The notes: a model not told the origin generated them from the letters alone. 6,666 nucleotides of DNA from Galactobacter sp. (GCA_022712075.1 JALAHE010000142.1:1-6666); one strand, 5' to 3'; counted from the stretch's first letter, positions 1 through 6,666 are shown. Numbers and translations: made by a program.

Positions 1-1
1 C

Positions 2-565
2 ATGAGCGCCAAGCCCACCCCCGCCGCCGGTCACGCGCCGGCGACCTTCTCCCGGGTCGCCCTGCTCGCTGCGATCGTGGCGGTCATCGGCTACGGCCTT
101 GATCAGTTCACCAAGTACCTCGTGGTCACGCGCATGGAGCTGGGCGAGCGGATCGAGATCATCCCCGGGGTCCTGCGCTGGTACTCCATCCGCAACTCAG
201 GTGCCGCCTTCTCCATGGGCGAGGGCTACACCTGGGTGTTCACGATCTTCATGGCCATCGTCGCGGTCGGCGTGCTGGTCTTCCTGCCGCGCGTGCGTTC
301 CCGGCTGTGGGCCCTGGCCCTCGGCGGACTCTTCGCCGGGACCATCGGCAATCTGACCGACCGCCTCTTCCAGCCGCCGGGGAACGGCATGGGCCACGTC
401 GTCGACTTCATCTCGGTCGGCAACTTCGCGATCTTCAACATCGCCGATTCCCTCATCGTCTGCTCCGTGATCTCCGTGGTCCTGCTGCTCTGGACCGGCG
501 TGCCGGTGGCCGGCGGACCCCGCATCAGCTCGGCCGACGACGAGCGCCCGGTCACCGAGGCGTGA
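2..565 (+). CDS. lspA: Lipoprotein signal peptidase (signal peptidase II)
   Basis: This is the integral-membrane aspartyl protease that cuts the signal peptide from prolipoproteins after the lipobox cysteine has been lipidated. The 187-residue product is slightly longer than the ~165 residues usual in enterobacteria because of a hydrophilic N-terminal tail and an acidic C-terminal tail. Four hydrophobic segments are visible, at about residues 17-41, 75-96, 102-118 and 143-166. Family motifs are present: LDQFTK (D34, K38), RNSGAAFS (N65), GNLTDR (D120), VVDF (D135) and FNIADS (D149). By comparison with the family, D135 and D149 are the catalytic aspartate pair. The ATG is the second base of the window, so no ribosome-binding site or promoter can be seen and a more upstream start cannot be excluded. 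The stop lies 2 bases before the next gene, a pairing with an RluD-type gene that is common in Gram-positive bacteria. The assignment is secure; only the exact start is uncertain. Confidence 0.96.
   Translation: MSAKPTPAAGHAPATFSRVALLAAIVAVIGYGLDQFTKYLVVTRMELGERIEIIPGVLRWYSIRNSGAAFSMGEGYTWVFTIFMAIVAVGVLVFLPRVRSRLWALALGGLFAGTIGNLTDRLFQPPGNGMGHVVDFISVGNFAIFNIADSLIVCSVISVVLLLWTGVPVAGGPRISSADDERPVTEA
557..560 (+). promoter_or_regulatory. Ribosome-binding site of the pseudouridine synthase gene
   Basis: GAGG lies inside the last codons of lspA, 7 bases before the ATG at 568. An in-frame GTG at 562 overlaps the lspA stop as GTGA, but it sits only one base from this GAGG. The spacing therefore favours ATG 568. 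Either start would give translational coupling to lspA. Confidence 0.6.
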
Positions 566-567
566 GC

Positions 568-1485
568 ATGGGCGAGACCGAGCTGAACATCGACCCGGAG
601 CGGATCGACGGCTCCGCGCGCCTCGACGCGATCGTCGCGCAGGCCGCCGGGGTCTCCCGGGCGGCGGCAGCCGCCTGGATCGCGGAGGGACGCGTCAGCG
701 TCGATGGCCGCGTCGCCGCCAAGTCCGCCCGACCGCGCGCCGGTGCACGCGTCGTCGTGCGTGTGCCAGCCCCCACGAGCTTCACGGAGGAGCACATGAT
801 CGACCTCCCGGTCCTCTACGAGGACGAGGACCTCATCGTCATCGACAAGCCGGTCGGCGTTGCAGCCCACCCGTCGCCGGGCTGGACCGGTCCCACCGTG
901 TCCGGCCAGCTCGTGGCCCAGGGTGTCTCCATTTCCACCTCTGGCGCCTCGGAGCGCCAGGGCATCGTCCACCGCCTCGACGTGGGCACCTCGGGTGCCA
1001 TGGCCGTCGCCAAGTCGGAGCGCGCGTACTCGGGGCTCAAGCAGGCCTTCCACGACCGCACGCCCACGAAGGTCTACCACGCGGTGGTGCAGGGGCTGCC
1101 CGAGCCGCTCAAGGGCACGATCGACGCGCCCATCGGCCGGCACCCCGGCGCGAGCTGGCGCTTTGCCGTGGTGGAGGACGGGCGACACGCCGTCACCCAC
1201 TACGAGGTGCTGGAGGCCTTCGGCCGCGCGAGCCTCGTCGAGGTGCACCTCGAGACGGGGCGCACCCACCAGATCCGCGTGCACTTCTCGGCCTTGCACC
1301 ACGCGCTCGTGGGCGATCAGCAGTACGGGGCTGACCCCAAGGTCGCCGCCGAGCTGGGGCTCACGCGGCAGTGGCTGCACGCCTACCGCCTGGGCTTCGA
1401 TCACCCGGTGCGCGGCGGGCGCGTTGAGGTCGAGGCGCCGTACCCGAACGACCTCGTCTCCTCGCTCGAGCTCTTGCGCGGCTAG
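568..1485 (+). CDS. RluA/RluD-family pseudouridine synthase
   Basis: The predicted enzyme converts specific uridines in structured RNA to pseudouridine. Most close relatives act on large-subunit rRNA in the cytoplasm. The 305-residue product has an N-terminal S4-type RNA-binding domain (about residues 18-67) and then the catalytic domain, which opens with the LYEDEDLIVIDKP segment (83-95). The signature HRLDVGTSGA (135-144) contains the expected catalytic aspartate D138. The later family motif GRTHQIRVH is at 231-239, and a conserved C-terminal block follows (HAYRLGFDHP, 271-280). The start is ATG 568, supported by a GAGG 7 bases upstream; GTG 562 would add two residues. The gene is tightly linked to lspA. 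The family is secure. The target site is not: RluD itself modifies 23S rRNA helix 69, but RluA and RluC relatives share these motifs, so no symbol is given. Confidence 0.94.
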   Translation: MGETELNIDPERIDGSARLDAIVAQAAGVSRAAAAAWIAEGRVSVDGRVAAKSARPRAGARVVVRVPAPTSFTEEHMIDLPVLYEDEDLIVIDKPVGVAAHPSPGWTGPTVSGQLVAQGVSISTSGASERQGIVHRLDVGTSGAMAVAKSERAYSGLKQAFHDRTPTKVYHAVVQGLPEPLKGTIDAPIGRHPGASWRFAVVEDGRHAVTHYEVLEAFGRASLVEVHLETGRTHQIRVHFSALHHALVGDQQYGADPKVAAELGLTRQWLHAYRLGFDHPVRGGRVEVEAPYPNDLVSSLELLRG

Positions 1486-1489
1486 CTCA

Positions 1490-1505
1490 ACCCGGCCGGT
1501 CGGGT
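1490..1505 (+). terminator. Possible weak hairpin after the lspA-rlu pair
   Basis: ACCCG and CGGGT form a 5-bp stem around a 6-base GC-rich loop, starting four bases after the stop of the pseudouridine synthase gene. No T-rich tail follows. It may help end the lspA-rlu transcript, but a stem this short in such GC-rich DNA could arise by chance. Confidence 0.25.
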
Positions 1506-1529
1506 GGGGTTGGCGTCGGCTCCTCGCAC

Positions 1530-1542
1530 TAGGATAGAGCGG
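1530..1542 (+). promoter_or_regulatory. Probable -10 element of dnaE, giving a leaderless transcript
   Basis: TAGGAT (1530-1535) matches the actinobacterial TANNNT -10 pattern. It ends six bases before the GTG start of dnaE, which places the expected first transcribed base at or next to the G of that codon. No convincing -35 box is present: TTGGCG at 1510-1515 is the nearest resemblance, but its 14-base spacer is short. An alternative reading is that the AGGA inside this box (1531-1534), 7 bases from GTG, is a weak ribosome-binding site on a longer mRNA. Confidence 0.5.
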
Positions 1543-4500
1543 TGCCAGGCAGCCTTGATGACGGATTCGTCCACCTTCACACCCATACCGAGTACTCCAT
1601 GCTCGACGGCGCCGCGCGCGTCAGCGATCTCTTCGACGAGGCCCACCGCCTCGGCATGGATTCCATGGCCATCACGGACCATGGCTACCTCTTCGGTGCC
1701 TTCGATTTCTGGAACAAGGCCAAGGGGGCCGGGATCCGGCCCATCCTCGGCATCGAGGCGTATGTCACCCCGGGCACGGCCCGCGGCGACAAGACCCGCG
1801 TGCGCTGGGGCGAGGAGCACCAGCGCAGCGACGATGTCTCCGGTGGCGGCGCCTACACTCACATGACGATGTGGGCCTCCAACAACGAGGGCTGGCAGAA
1901 CCTGACGCGGGCGGCCTCGGTGGCCTCGCTCGACTCGGTGTTCGGCAAGTGGCCGCGCTTCGACCGCGAGCTCATCTCCCAGAACTCCAAGGGCCTCATC
2001 GCCACGACCGGGTGCCCCTCTGGCGAGGTGCAGACGCGCCTGCGCCTTGGCCAGTACGACGAGGCGGTGCGCGCGGCGGCCGAGTACCAGGACATCTTCG
2101 GCAAGGAGAACTACTTCTGCGAGCTGATGGACCACGGTCTCGACATCGAGAACCGCGTCCGCCAGGACCTGTTGCGCCTGTCAAAGCAGCTGAAGATCCC
2201 GCTCGTCGCGACCAACGATCTTCACTACACCCACGAGCACGACGCCAAGGCCCACGAGGCGCTGCTCGCGATCCAGTCGGGCTCCACCCTGCTCGAGCCG
2301 AGCTACGACCAGGGCGGCAGCCGCTTCGCCTTCTCCGGCACCGGCTACTACCTGAAGTCCCCGCGTGAGATGCGCGAGCTCTTCCGCGATCTGCCCGAGG
2401 CATGCGACAACACGCTCCTCATCGCCGAGCGGTGCGAGGTGGACTTCGATCAGTCCATCGGCAAGTACATGCCCAAGTTCCCCACGCCCGAGGGCGAGGA
2501 CGAGACCTCCTGGATCATCAAGGAGGTCGACAAGGGGCTGCACTACCGATACCCCGACGGCGTGCCGGAGGCCTCGCGCAAGCAGGCCGACTACGAGCTC
2601 GACATCATCATCAAGATGGGCTTCCCCGGCTACTTCCTCGTGGTGGCCGACTTCATCAACTGGTCGAAGGACCACGGCGTGCGCGTGGGTCCCGGCCGCG
2701 GCTCCGGCGCGGGATCCATGGTCGCCTACGCCATGCGTATCACCGACCTCGATCCGCTCGAGCACGGCCTGATCTTCGAGCGCTTCCTCAACCCTGAGCG
2801 CATCTCCATGCCCGACTTCGACGTCGACTTCGATGATCGCCGCCGCGCAGAGACGATCCACTACGTGACCGAGAAGTACGGGGCCGACAAGGTCTCGATG
2901 ATCGTCACGTACGGCTCCATCAAGACCAAGCAGGCGCTCAAGGACTCCTCGCGCGTGCTCGGCTTCCCCTTCTCCATGGGCGAGCAGCTCACCAAGGCCT
3001 TGCCGCCGGCCATCATGGCCAAGGACATCGCCCTGGCGGACATCGAGAATCCCGAGGCCAAGCGCTACGGCGAGGCGGGGGACTTCCGCGAGCTGCTCGG
3101 GACGGATCCGGACGCCCGCAAGGTCTTCGACACTGCCCTGGGCCTCGAGGGGCTCAAGCGCCAATGGGGTGTGCACGCCGCGGGCGTCATCATGTCCTCC
3201 GACCCCATCATCGACGTGGTGCCGATCATGCGCCGCATCCAGGACGGCCAGGTCATCACGCAGTGGGATTACCCCATCTGCGAGTCGCTCGGCCTGATCA
3301 AGATGGACTTCCTGGGTCTGCGCAACCTGACGATCATTTCCGACGCCCTCGAGAACATCAAGAAGAACACGGGCGACGAGATCGACCTCGAGCGCCTCGC
3401 GGTGGACGACGTGGAAGCGTACAAGCTGCTCTCGCGCGGCGACACGCTCGGCGTGTTCCAGCTCGACGGCGGGCCCATGCGCTCGCTCCTGCGTCTCATG
3501 CGCCCGGATAACTTCGAAGACATCTCGGCCGTCATCGCCCTGTACCGACCGGGCCCCATGGGTGCCGACTCGCACACCAACTACGCGCTGCGCAAGAACG
3601 ACCTGCAGGAAAAGACGCCGATCCACCCGGAGCTCGCCGAGCCCCTGGCCGACATCCTGGACACCACCTTCGGCCTGATCGTGTATCAGGAGCAGGTCAT
3701 GGCCATCGCGCAGAAGGTGGCCGGCTACTCGCTTGGCCAGGCCGACCTGCTGCGCCGCGCCATGGGCAAGAAGAAGAAGTCGGAGCTGGACAAGCAGTAC
3801 GCCGGCTTCCACCAGGGCATGATCGACCGCGGCTTCTCGGAGGAGGCCATCAAGGCGCTCTGGGACATCCTGCTCCCGTTCTCCGACTACGCGTTCAACA
3901 AGGCCCACTCGGCCGCGTACGGCCTGGTCTCCTACTGGACCGCCTACTTCAAGGCGCACTACCCGGCCGAGTACATGGCGGCCCTGCTCACCTCGGTCGG
4001 CGACGACAAGGACAAGTCGGCGCTGTATCTGAACGAGTGCCGCCACATGGGCATCGAGGTGCTCGCCCCCGACGTCAACGAGTCCGACCTGACCTTTACC
4101 CCGGTCGGGCGCGACATCCGCTTCGGCATGGGCGCCATCCGCAACGTCGGCGCCAACGTCGTTGACGCCCTCGTGGGGGCCCGCAACGAGAAGGGCCGTT
4201 TCGAGTCCTTCTCCGACTTCCTCGACAAGGTCCCAGCGGTGGTCTGCAATAAGCGCACCATCGAGTCCCTCATCAAGGCCGGCGCCTTCGACTCGCTCGG
4301 CGCCACGCGCCGCTCGCTCCTGCGCATCCACGAGGAGGCGGTGGACGCGGCGGTGGGCCTCAAGCGCAACGAGGCGGCCAACCAGTTTGACCTCTTCTCC
4401 GCGGCCGGTGACGATTCGCTCTCGAGCGCCCTCGAGGTCGAGGTGCCCGACCTGCCGGAATGGGACAAGAAGGACAAGCTCGGCTTCGAACGCGAGATGC

Positions 4501-5108
4501 TCGGGCTGTACGTCTCCGATCACCCGCTCAAGGGTCTTGACGATCTGCTCGCCTCCCAGGCGGACATGCCAGTCAACCGCGTCATCGCGGAGGACGGTCC
4601 GCAGGACGGGCACTCGGTCACGATCGCCGGCATGATCTCCGGCCTGCAGCGCCGCGTGGCCAAGAGCTCGGGCAATCCGTACGCCAAGTGCGAGATCGAG
4701 GATCTCTCGGGCTCCATGGAGGTCATGTTCTTCGGGCAGGCCTACCAGCCCATCGCCACGGTCCTGGCGGAGGACCTCATCGTGGTGGTCAAGGGGCGCG
4801 TGCAGCGCCGCGACGACGGCTCCATCTCGCTGTCGGCCCAGGAGCTACGCATCCCGGACATCGTCGAGGACGGCACCTCCGGGCCCGTGACGCTGAGCCT
4901 GCCCACGCACAAGGCCACTGAGGACGTGATCAGGCGGCTCGGCGACGTGCTGCGCGCCCACCACGGCCAATCCGAGGTCCGCGTGAAGCTGCTCGGCACC
5001 CACTCCACCGAGATCATGCGCCTGGGTGCCTCCTTCAGGGTGAACCCGAACCCCGCGCTCTTCGGCGACCTCAAGGTGCTCCTCGGTCCCAGCTGCCTGG
5101 ACAACTAA
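1542..5108 (+). CDS. dnaE: DNA polymerase III alpha subunit (replicative DnaE1 type)
   Basis: This is the catalytic subunit that copies the chromosome within the polymerase III holoenzyme. At 1188 residues it has the usual length for actinobacterial DnaE1. The PHP domain opens at residue 9 with FVHLHTHTEYSMLDG and fills about 1-290. All nine metal-ligand positions I know from the proofreading-competent mycobacterial enzyme appear present: H13, H15, D22, H47, E72, H107, C158, D226 and H228. In the polymerase core, the VGPGRGSGAGS loop is at 382-392, and the catalytic acids are D425 and D427 (PDFDVDFD) and D589 (KMDFLGL). The helix-hairpin-helix region is around 860-930, a clamp-binding peptide QFDLF at 948-952, and an OB fold around 1026-1110. 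The GTG start lies just before the first PHP motif and fits a leaderless mRNA; the nearest alternative start is TTG at 1554. The frame is unbroken and I see no intein. Confidence 0.98.
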   Translation: MPGSLDDGFVHLHTHTEYSMLDGAARVSDLFDEAHRLGMDSMAITDHGYLFGAFDFWNKAKGAGIRPILGIEAYVTPGTARGDKTRVRWGEEHQRSDDVSGGGAYTHMTMWASNNEGWQNLTRAASVASLDSVFGKWPRFDRELISQNSKGLIATTGCPSGEVQTRLRLGQYDEAVRAAAEYQDIFGKENYFCELMDHGLDIENRVRQDLLRLSKQLKIPLVATNDLHYTHEHDAKAHEALLAIQSGSTLLEPSYDQGGSRFAFSGTGYYLKSPREMRELFRDLPEACDNTLLIAERCEVDFDQSIGKYMPKFPTPEGEDETSWIIKEVDKGLHYRYPDGVPEASRKQADYELDIIIKMGFPGYFLVVADFINWSKDHGVRVGPGRGSGAGSMVAYAMRITDLDPLEHGLIFERFLNPERISMPDFDVDFDDRRRAETIHYVTEKYGADKVSMIVTYGSIKTKQALKDSSRVLGFPFSMGEQLTKALPPAIMAKDIALADIENPEAKRYGEAGDFRELLGTDPDARKVFDTALGLEGLKRQWGVHAAGVIMSSDPIIDVVPIMRRIQDGQVITQWDYPICESLGLIKMDFLGLRNLTIISDALENIKKNTGDEIDLERLAVDDVEAYKLLSRGDTLGVFQLDGGPMRSLLRLMRPDNFEDISAVIALYRPGPMGADSHTNYALRKNDLQEKTPIHPELAEPLADILDTTFGLIVYQEQVMAIAQKVAGYSLGQADLLRRAMGKKKKSELDKQYAGFHQGMIDRGFSEEAIKALWDILLPFSDYAFNKAHSAAYGLVSYWTAYFKAHYPAEYMAALLTSVGDDKDKSALYLNECRHMGIEVLAPDVNESDLTFTPVGRDIRFGMGAIRNVGANVVDALVGARNEKGRFESFSDFLDKVPAVVCNKRTIESLIKAGAFDSLGATRRSLLRIHEEAVDAAVGLKRNEAANQFDLFSAAGDDSLSSALEVEVPDLPEWDKKDKLGFEREMLGLYVSDHPLKGLDDLLASQADMPVNRVIAEDGPQDGHSVTIAGMISGLQRRVAKSSGNPYAKCEIEDLSGSMEVMFFGQAYQPIATVLAEDLIVVVKGRVQRRDDGSISLSAQELRIPDIVEDGTSGPVTLSLPTHKATEDVIRRLGDVLRAHHGQSEVRVKLLGTHSTEIMRLGASFRVNPNPALFGDLKVLLGPSCLDN

Positions 5109-5133
5109 GCAGGCCGCGGCCCCGGCGCCAGCC

Positions 5134-5179
5134 AACGCCCCGTTCCCGACCCCGTCACACGGGCCGGGAACGGGGCGTT
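5134..5179 (+). terminator. Large inverted repeat after dnaE; possible terminator
   Basis: Two perfectly complementary 15-base arms, AACGCCCCGTTCCCG (5134-5148) and CGGGAACGGGGCGTT (5165-5179), enclose 16 bases. Three of these can pair further after one mismatch. The stem begins 25 bases after the dnaE stop and could end its transcription. However, the tail has only two T residues before GC-rich sequence, so it is not a classical rho-independent terminator in either direction. The right arm ends nine bases before the hisD -10 box, so the repeat also overlaps the place where hisD promoter contacts would fall. Each arm is itself a small dyad, which leaves an operator role open. Confidence 0.55.
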
Positions 5180-5187
5180 CCCGCGCC

Positions 5188-5200
5188 TAAACTGGGGGAG
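5188..5200 (+). promoter_or_regulatory. Probable -10 element of hisD, giving a leaderless transcript
   Basis: TAAACT (5188-5193) is a good TANNNT -10 box in an otherwise GC-rich gap. It ends six bases before GTG 5200, the same spacing as at dnaE, so transcription should begin at or beside the start codon. The GGGGGAG that precedes GTG runs into the codon and is too close to serve as a normal ribosome-binding site. At a 17-base spacer the -35 position (5165-5170, CGGGAA) lies in the right arm of the inverted repeat and does not match consensus. Confidence 0.6.
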
Positions 5201-6624
5201 TGAGTGAGCAATCCCCGAGCATCCTGTCCGTCACCGACTTCTCGGCGAGCCGGCCGAGCGACCGCGAGCTGCGCGACGCCCTGCCGCGCCTGCATCAGGG
5301 CGACGGCGTCGGCCCCCGCGAGGCCGTCGAGGCGATCCTCGCCGAGGTGAAGGAGCGCGGCGCCGCGGCGGTCCAGGACTTCTCGGAGCGCTTCGACGGC
5401 TCCCGCCCGCCGCTGCTGCGCGTCCCGCGGGAGGCCCTGACCGCGGCCCTCGCCACGCTGGAGCCGAGCGTCCGCGCTGCCCTCGAGGCCTCGATCAGCC
5501 GCGCCCGCGTGTTCGCAGCGGCGCACCGCCCGCAGGATGTGACGAGCAGCTTCGGCCCCGACGCGTCGGTGACGATGCGTTGGGTGCCCGTGAGCCGCGT
5601 GGGTCTCTACGTTCCCGGCGGCCTGGCCGTGTACCCCTCGTCCGTCGTCATGAACGTGGTCCCCGCCCAGGAGGCCGGCGTGAGCTCCGTGGCGCTCGCC
5701 TCCCCGCCGGCCCGCGACGGTTCCGGCCTGCCGCACCCCACGATCCTCGCCGCGGCCGAGCTGCTCGGGGTCACCGAGGTCTACGCCATGGGCGGCGCCC
5801 AGGCGATCGCCGCCTTCGCCTACGGCCTCCCGGCCGACGCCGAGGCGGGCCTGCCCGAGGCCCTCGAGCCGGTCCAGCTCGTGACCGGACCCGGCAACAA
5901 GTTTGTCGCCACGGCCAAGGGCCTGCTCAAGGGCATCGTGGGCATCGACGCCGAGGCCGGCCCCACGGAGATCGCGATCATCGCCGATGCCGGCGCCAAT
6001 CCGGAGTTCATCGCGGCCGACCTGATCTCCCAGGCAGAGCACGATCCAGACGCCGCGGCGTTCCTCATCACTGATTCGGCGCAGCTTGTCGAGGCCCTGG
6101 CCGAGCCGCTGGCCCGCCAGGTGGCCGCGACCAAGCACTCCGATCGCGTGCGCACCGCGCTGACCGGAGAGCAGTCGGGCATCCTGCTCGTCGCCGATCT
6201 GGACACGGCCATCCGCGCCGCGAACCTCTACGCCGCGGAGCACCTGGAAATCCACACGGCTCAGCCCGACGCCGTCGCCGCGCGCATCGTCAACGCCGGC
6301 GCCGTGTTTGTAGGGGAGTACTCGCCCGTCTCGCTCGGGGACTACGCCGCCGGGTCCAACCACGTCCTGCCCACGCTTGGCACCGGAACGCATGCCTCGG
6401 GCCTGAACACCACGACCTTCCTGAAGGCCGTGCAGGAGATCCGCTACGGGCGCGAGGGGCTGGCCGGCGTGGCCAAGCACGTGCGCGTCCTCTCCGACGC
6501 CGAGGACCTCCCGGCCCACGGCGACGCCGTGGACGTGCGCCGCCGCGCTCGCGCGCGCCGCTCCCTCGGGTGGGCTGGGTGGGGCTCCCCCGGGGGGCGC
6601 TCCCCCCCCCTGCGCGGGGCGTGA
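5200..6624 (+). CDS. hisD: Histidinol dehydrogenase, with an atypical C-terminal extension
   Basis: HisD carries out the last two steps of histidine synthesis, oxidising L-histidinol through histidinal to histidine with NAD and zinc in the cytoplasm. The VGLYVPGG motif (134-141) and GPGNKFV (230-236) are typical. Residues matching the E. coli zinc ligands and catalytic residues are all present: Q278 and H281 (SQAEHD), E347 and H348 (AAEHLE), D381 and H388 (GDYAAGSNH) and H440 (DLPAHGDAV). The product is 474 residues. The E. coli enzyme ends about 15 residues after its last key histidine (H419), whereas this one continues 34, through an Arg-, Gly- and Pro-rich tail encoded by GC tracts. Homology probably ends near residue 447-455 (about 6540-6565). 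The start is GTG 5200, backed by the -10 box and by homology starting near residue 8. Other his genes may follow outside the window. Confidence 0.95.
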   Translation: MSEQSPSILSVTDFSASRPSDRELRDALPRLHQGDGVGPREAVEAILAEVKERGAAAVQDFSERFDGSRPPLLRVPREALTAALATLEPSVRAALEASISRARVFAAAHRPQDVTSSFGPDASVTMRWVPVSRVGLYVPGGLAVYPSSVVMNVVPAQEAGVSSVALASPPARDGSGLPHPTILAAAELLGVTEVYAMGGAQAIAAFAYGLPADAEAGLPEALEPVQLVTGPGNKFVATAKGLLKGIVGIDAEAGPTEIAIIADAGANPEFIAADLISQAEHDPDAAAFLITDSAQLVEALAEPLARQVAATKHSDRVRTALTGEQSGILLVADLDTAIRAANLYAAEHLEIHTAQPDAVAARIVNAGAVFVGEYSPVSLGDYAAGSNHVLPTLGTGTHASGLNTTTFLKAVQEIRYGREGLAGVAKHVRVLSDAEDLPAHGDAVDVRRRARARRSLGWAGWGSPGGRSPPLRGA

Positions 6625-6658
6625 ACCCCCTAAAAACCCCGGCGCGGGCCCAACCCAC
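6570..6658. repeat. GC-tract palindromic sequence at the hisD 3' end
   Basis: This ~89-base segment is compositionally unlike the coding DNA beside it, being dominated by runs of G and C. Its ends, GTGGGCTGGG (6570-6579) and CCCAACCCAC (6649-6658), are inverted repeats matching at 9 of 10 positions. Inside are further palindromic blocks: six G and six C around CGCT at 6592-6607, a run of nine C at 6602-6610, and GCGCGGGG (6612-6619) facing CCCCGGCGC (6637-6645) with one bulged base. It contains the hisD stop (6622-6624) and encodes the extra tail. It may be an intergenic repeat or a degenerate terminator. No coding potential is apparent and nothing else is visible between 6625 and the window end. 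Confidence 0.35.
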
Positions 6659-6666
6659 GTCCTGCC

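Noticed and set aside
226..1404. Minus-strand open frame opposite lspA and the pseudouridine synthase gene
   Set aside because: It spans two real forward genes and their junction, has biased composition and shows no family motif. It is a codon-bias shadow.
3769..3780. Run of AAG codons (four lysines) in dnaE as a slippery or repeat sequence
   Set aside because: The AMGKKKKSELD segment is a normal conserved part of DnaE, and reading continues in the same frame.
2181..4613. Very long open frame on the minus strand opposite dnaE (810 codons)
   Set aside because: It lies entirely antisense to an unmistakable dnaE. Its translation is Val/Leu/Gly/Asp/His-rich with no recognisable domain, as expected when high-GC codon bias removes stops from the complementary frame.
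1542..5108. Intein or frameshift in dnaE, a frequent intein host gene
   Set aside because: The frame is continuous at normal length. The motifs around the active-site aspartates run on without any inserted splicing block.
5112..5121. GGCCGCGGCC palindrome just after dnaE
   Set aside because: A 10-base all-GC palindrome is expected by chance in this composition and has no supporting context.
5155..6519. Minus-strand open frame opposite hisD (454 codons)
   Set aside because: It is antisense to a hisD with all catalytic residues present, and its translation is low-complexity Gly/Arg/Ala/Val-rich. It also covers the intergenic repeat, as a shadow frame would.
6290..6658. Possible convergent minus-strand gene near the window end
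   Set aside because: The translation is Arg/Gly/Pro/Ala-rich low complexity across the GC tracts and the hisD 3' end, with no motif or plausible ribosome-binding site.

Overview
The window is a stretch of high-GC chromosome. Nearly every wobble position is G or C, and starts are GTG as well as ATG. It carries four complete or near-complete forward-strand housekeeping genes in the order lspA, an RluD-family pseudouridine synthase gene, dnaE, hisD. The protein sequences and this order fit an actinobacterium, most likely a member of the Micrococcales. I cannot name a genus from the sequence alone.

Layout: positions 2-565 encode lipoprotein signal peptidase (LspA). Its stop codon is 2 bases before the ATG of the pseudouridine synthase (568-1485), so these two look translationally coupled and co-transcribed. 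A 56-base gap (1486-1541) holds a small hairpin and a -10-like TAGGAT element just before the GTG start of dnaE (1542-5108). DnaE is the replicative DNA polymerase III alpha subunit, with an intact PHP domain, all three polymerase aspartates and a beta-clamp-binding peptide. A 91-base gap (5109-5199) contains a long, near-perfect inverted repeat and then a TAAACT -10-like element. hisD (histidinol dehydrogenase) follows at 5200-6624. Its reading frame runs past the expected protein end into a GC-tract palindromic sequence that fills the last ~100 bases.

How the genes relate: they do not form one pathway. LspA matures lipoproteins in the membrane, the Rlu enzyme modifies rRNA (or tRNA), DnaE copies the chromosome, and HisD does the last two steps of histidine synthesis. 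Promoter-like elements suggest three transcription units: lspA-rlu, dnaE, and hisD with any downstream his genes beyond the window. dnaE and hisD share the same geometry: a TANNNT box, six bases, then GTG. This suggests leaderless mRNAs.

I saw no CRISPR array, tRNA or rRNA gene, transposase, phage gene or defence system. This is an ordinary core region, and I did not find a previously undescribed system. The points most worth a second look are the double dyad between dnaE and hisD and the odd 3' end of hisD.
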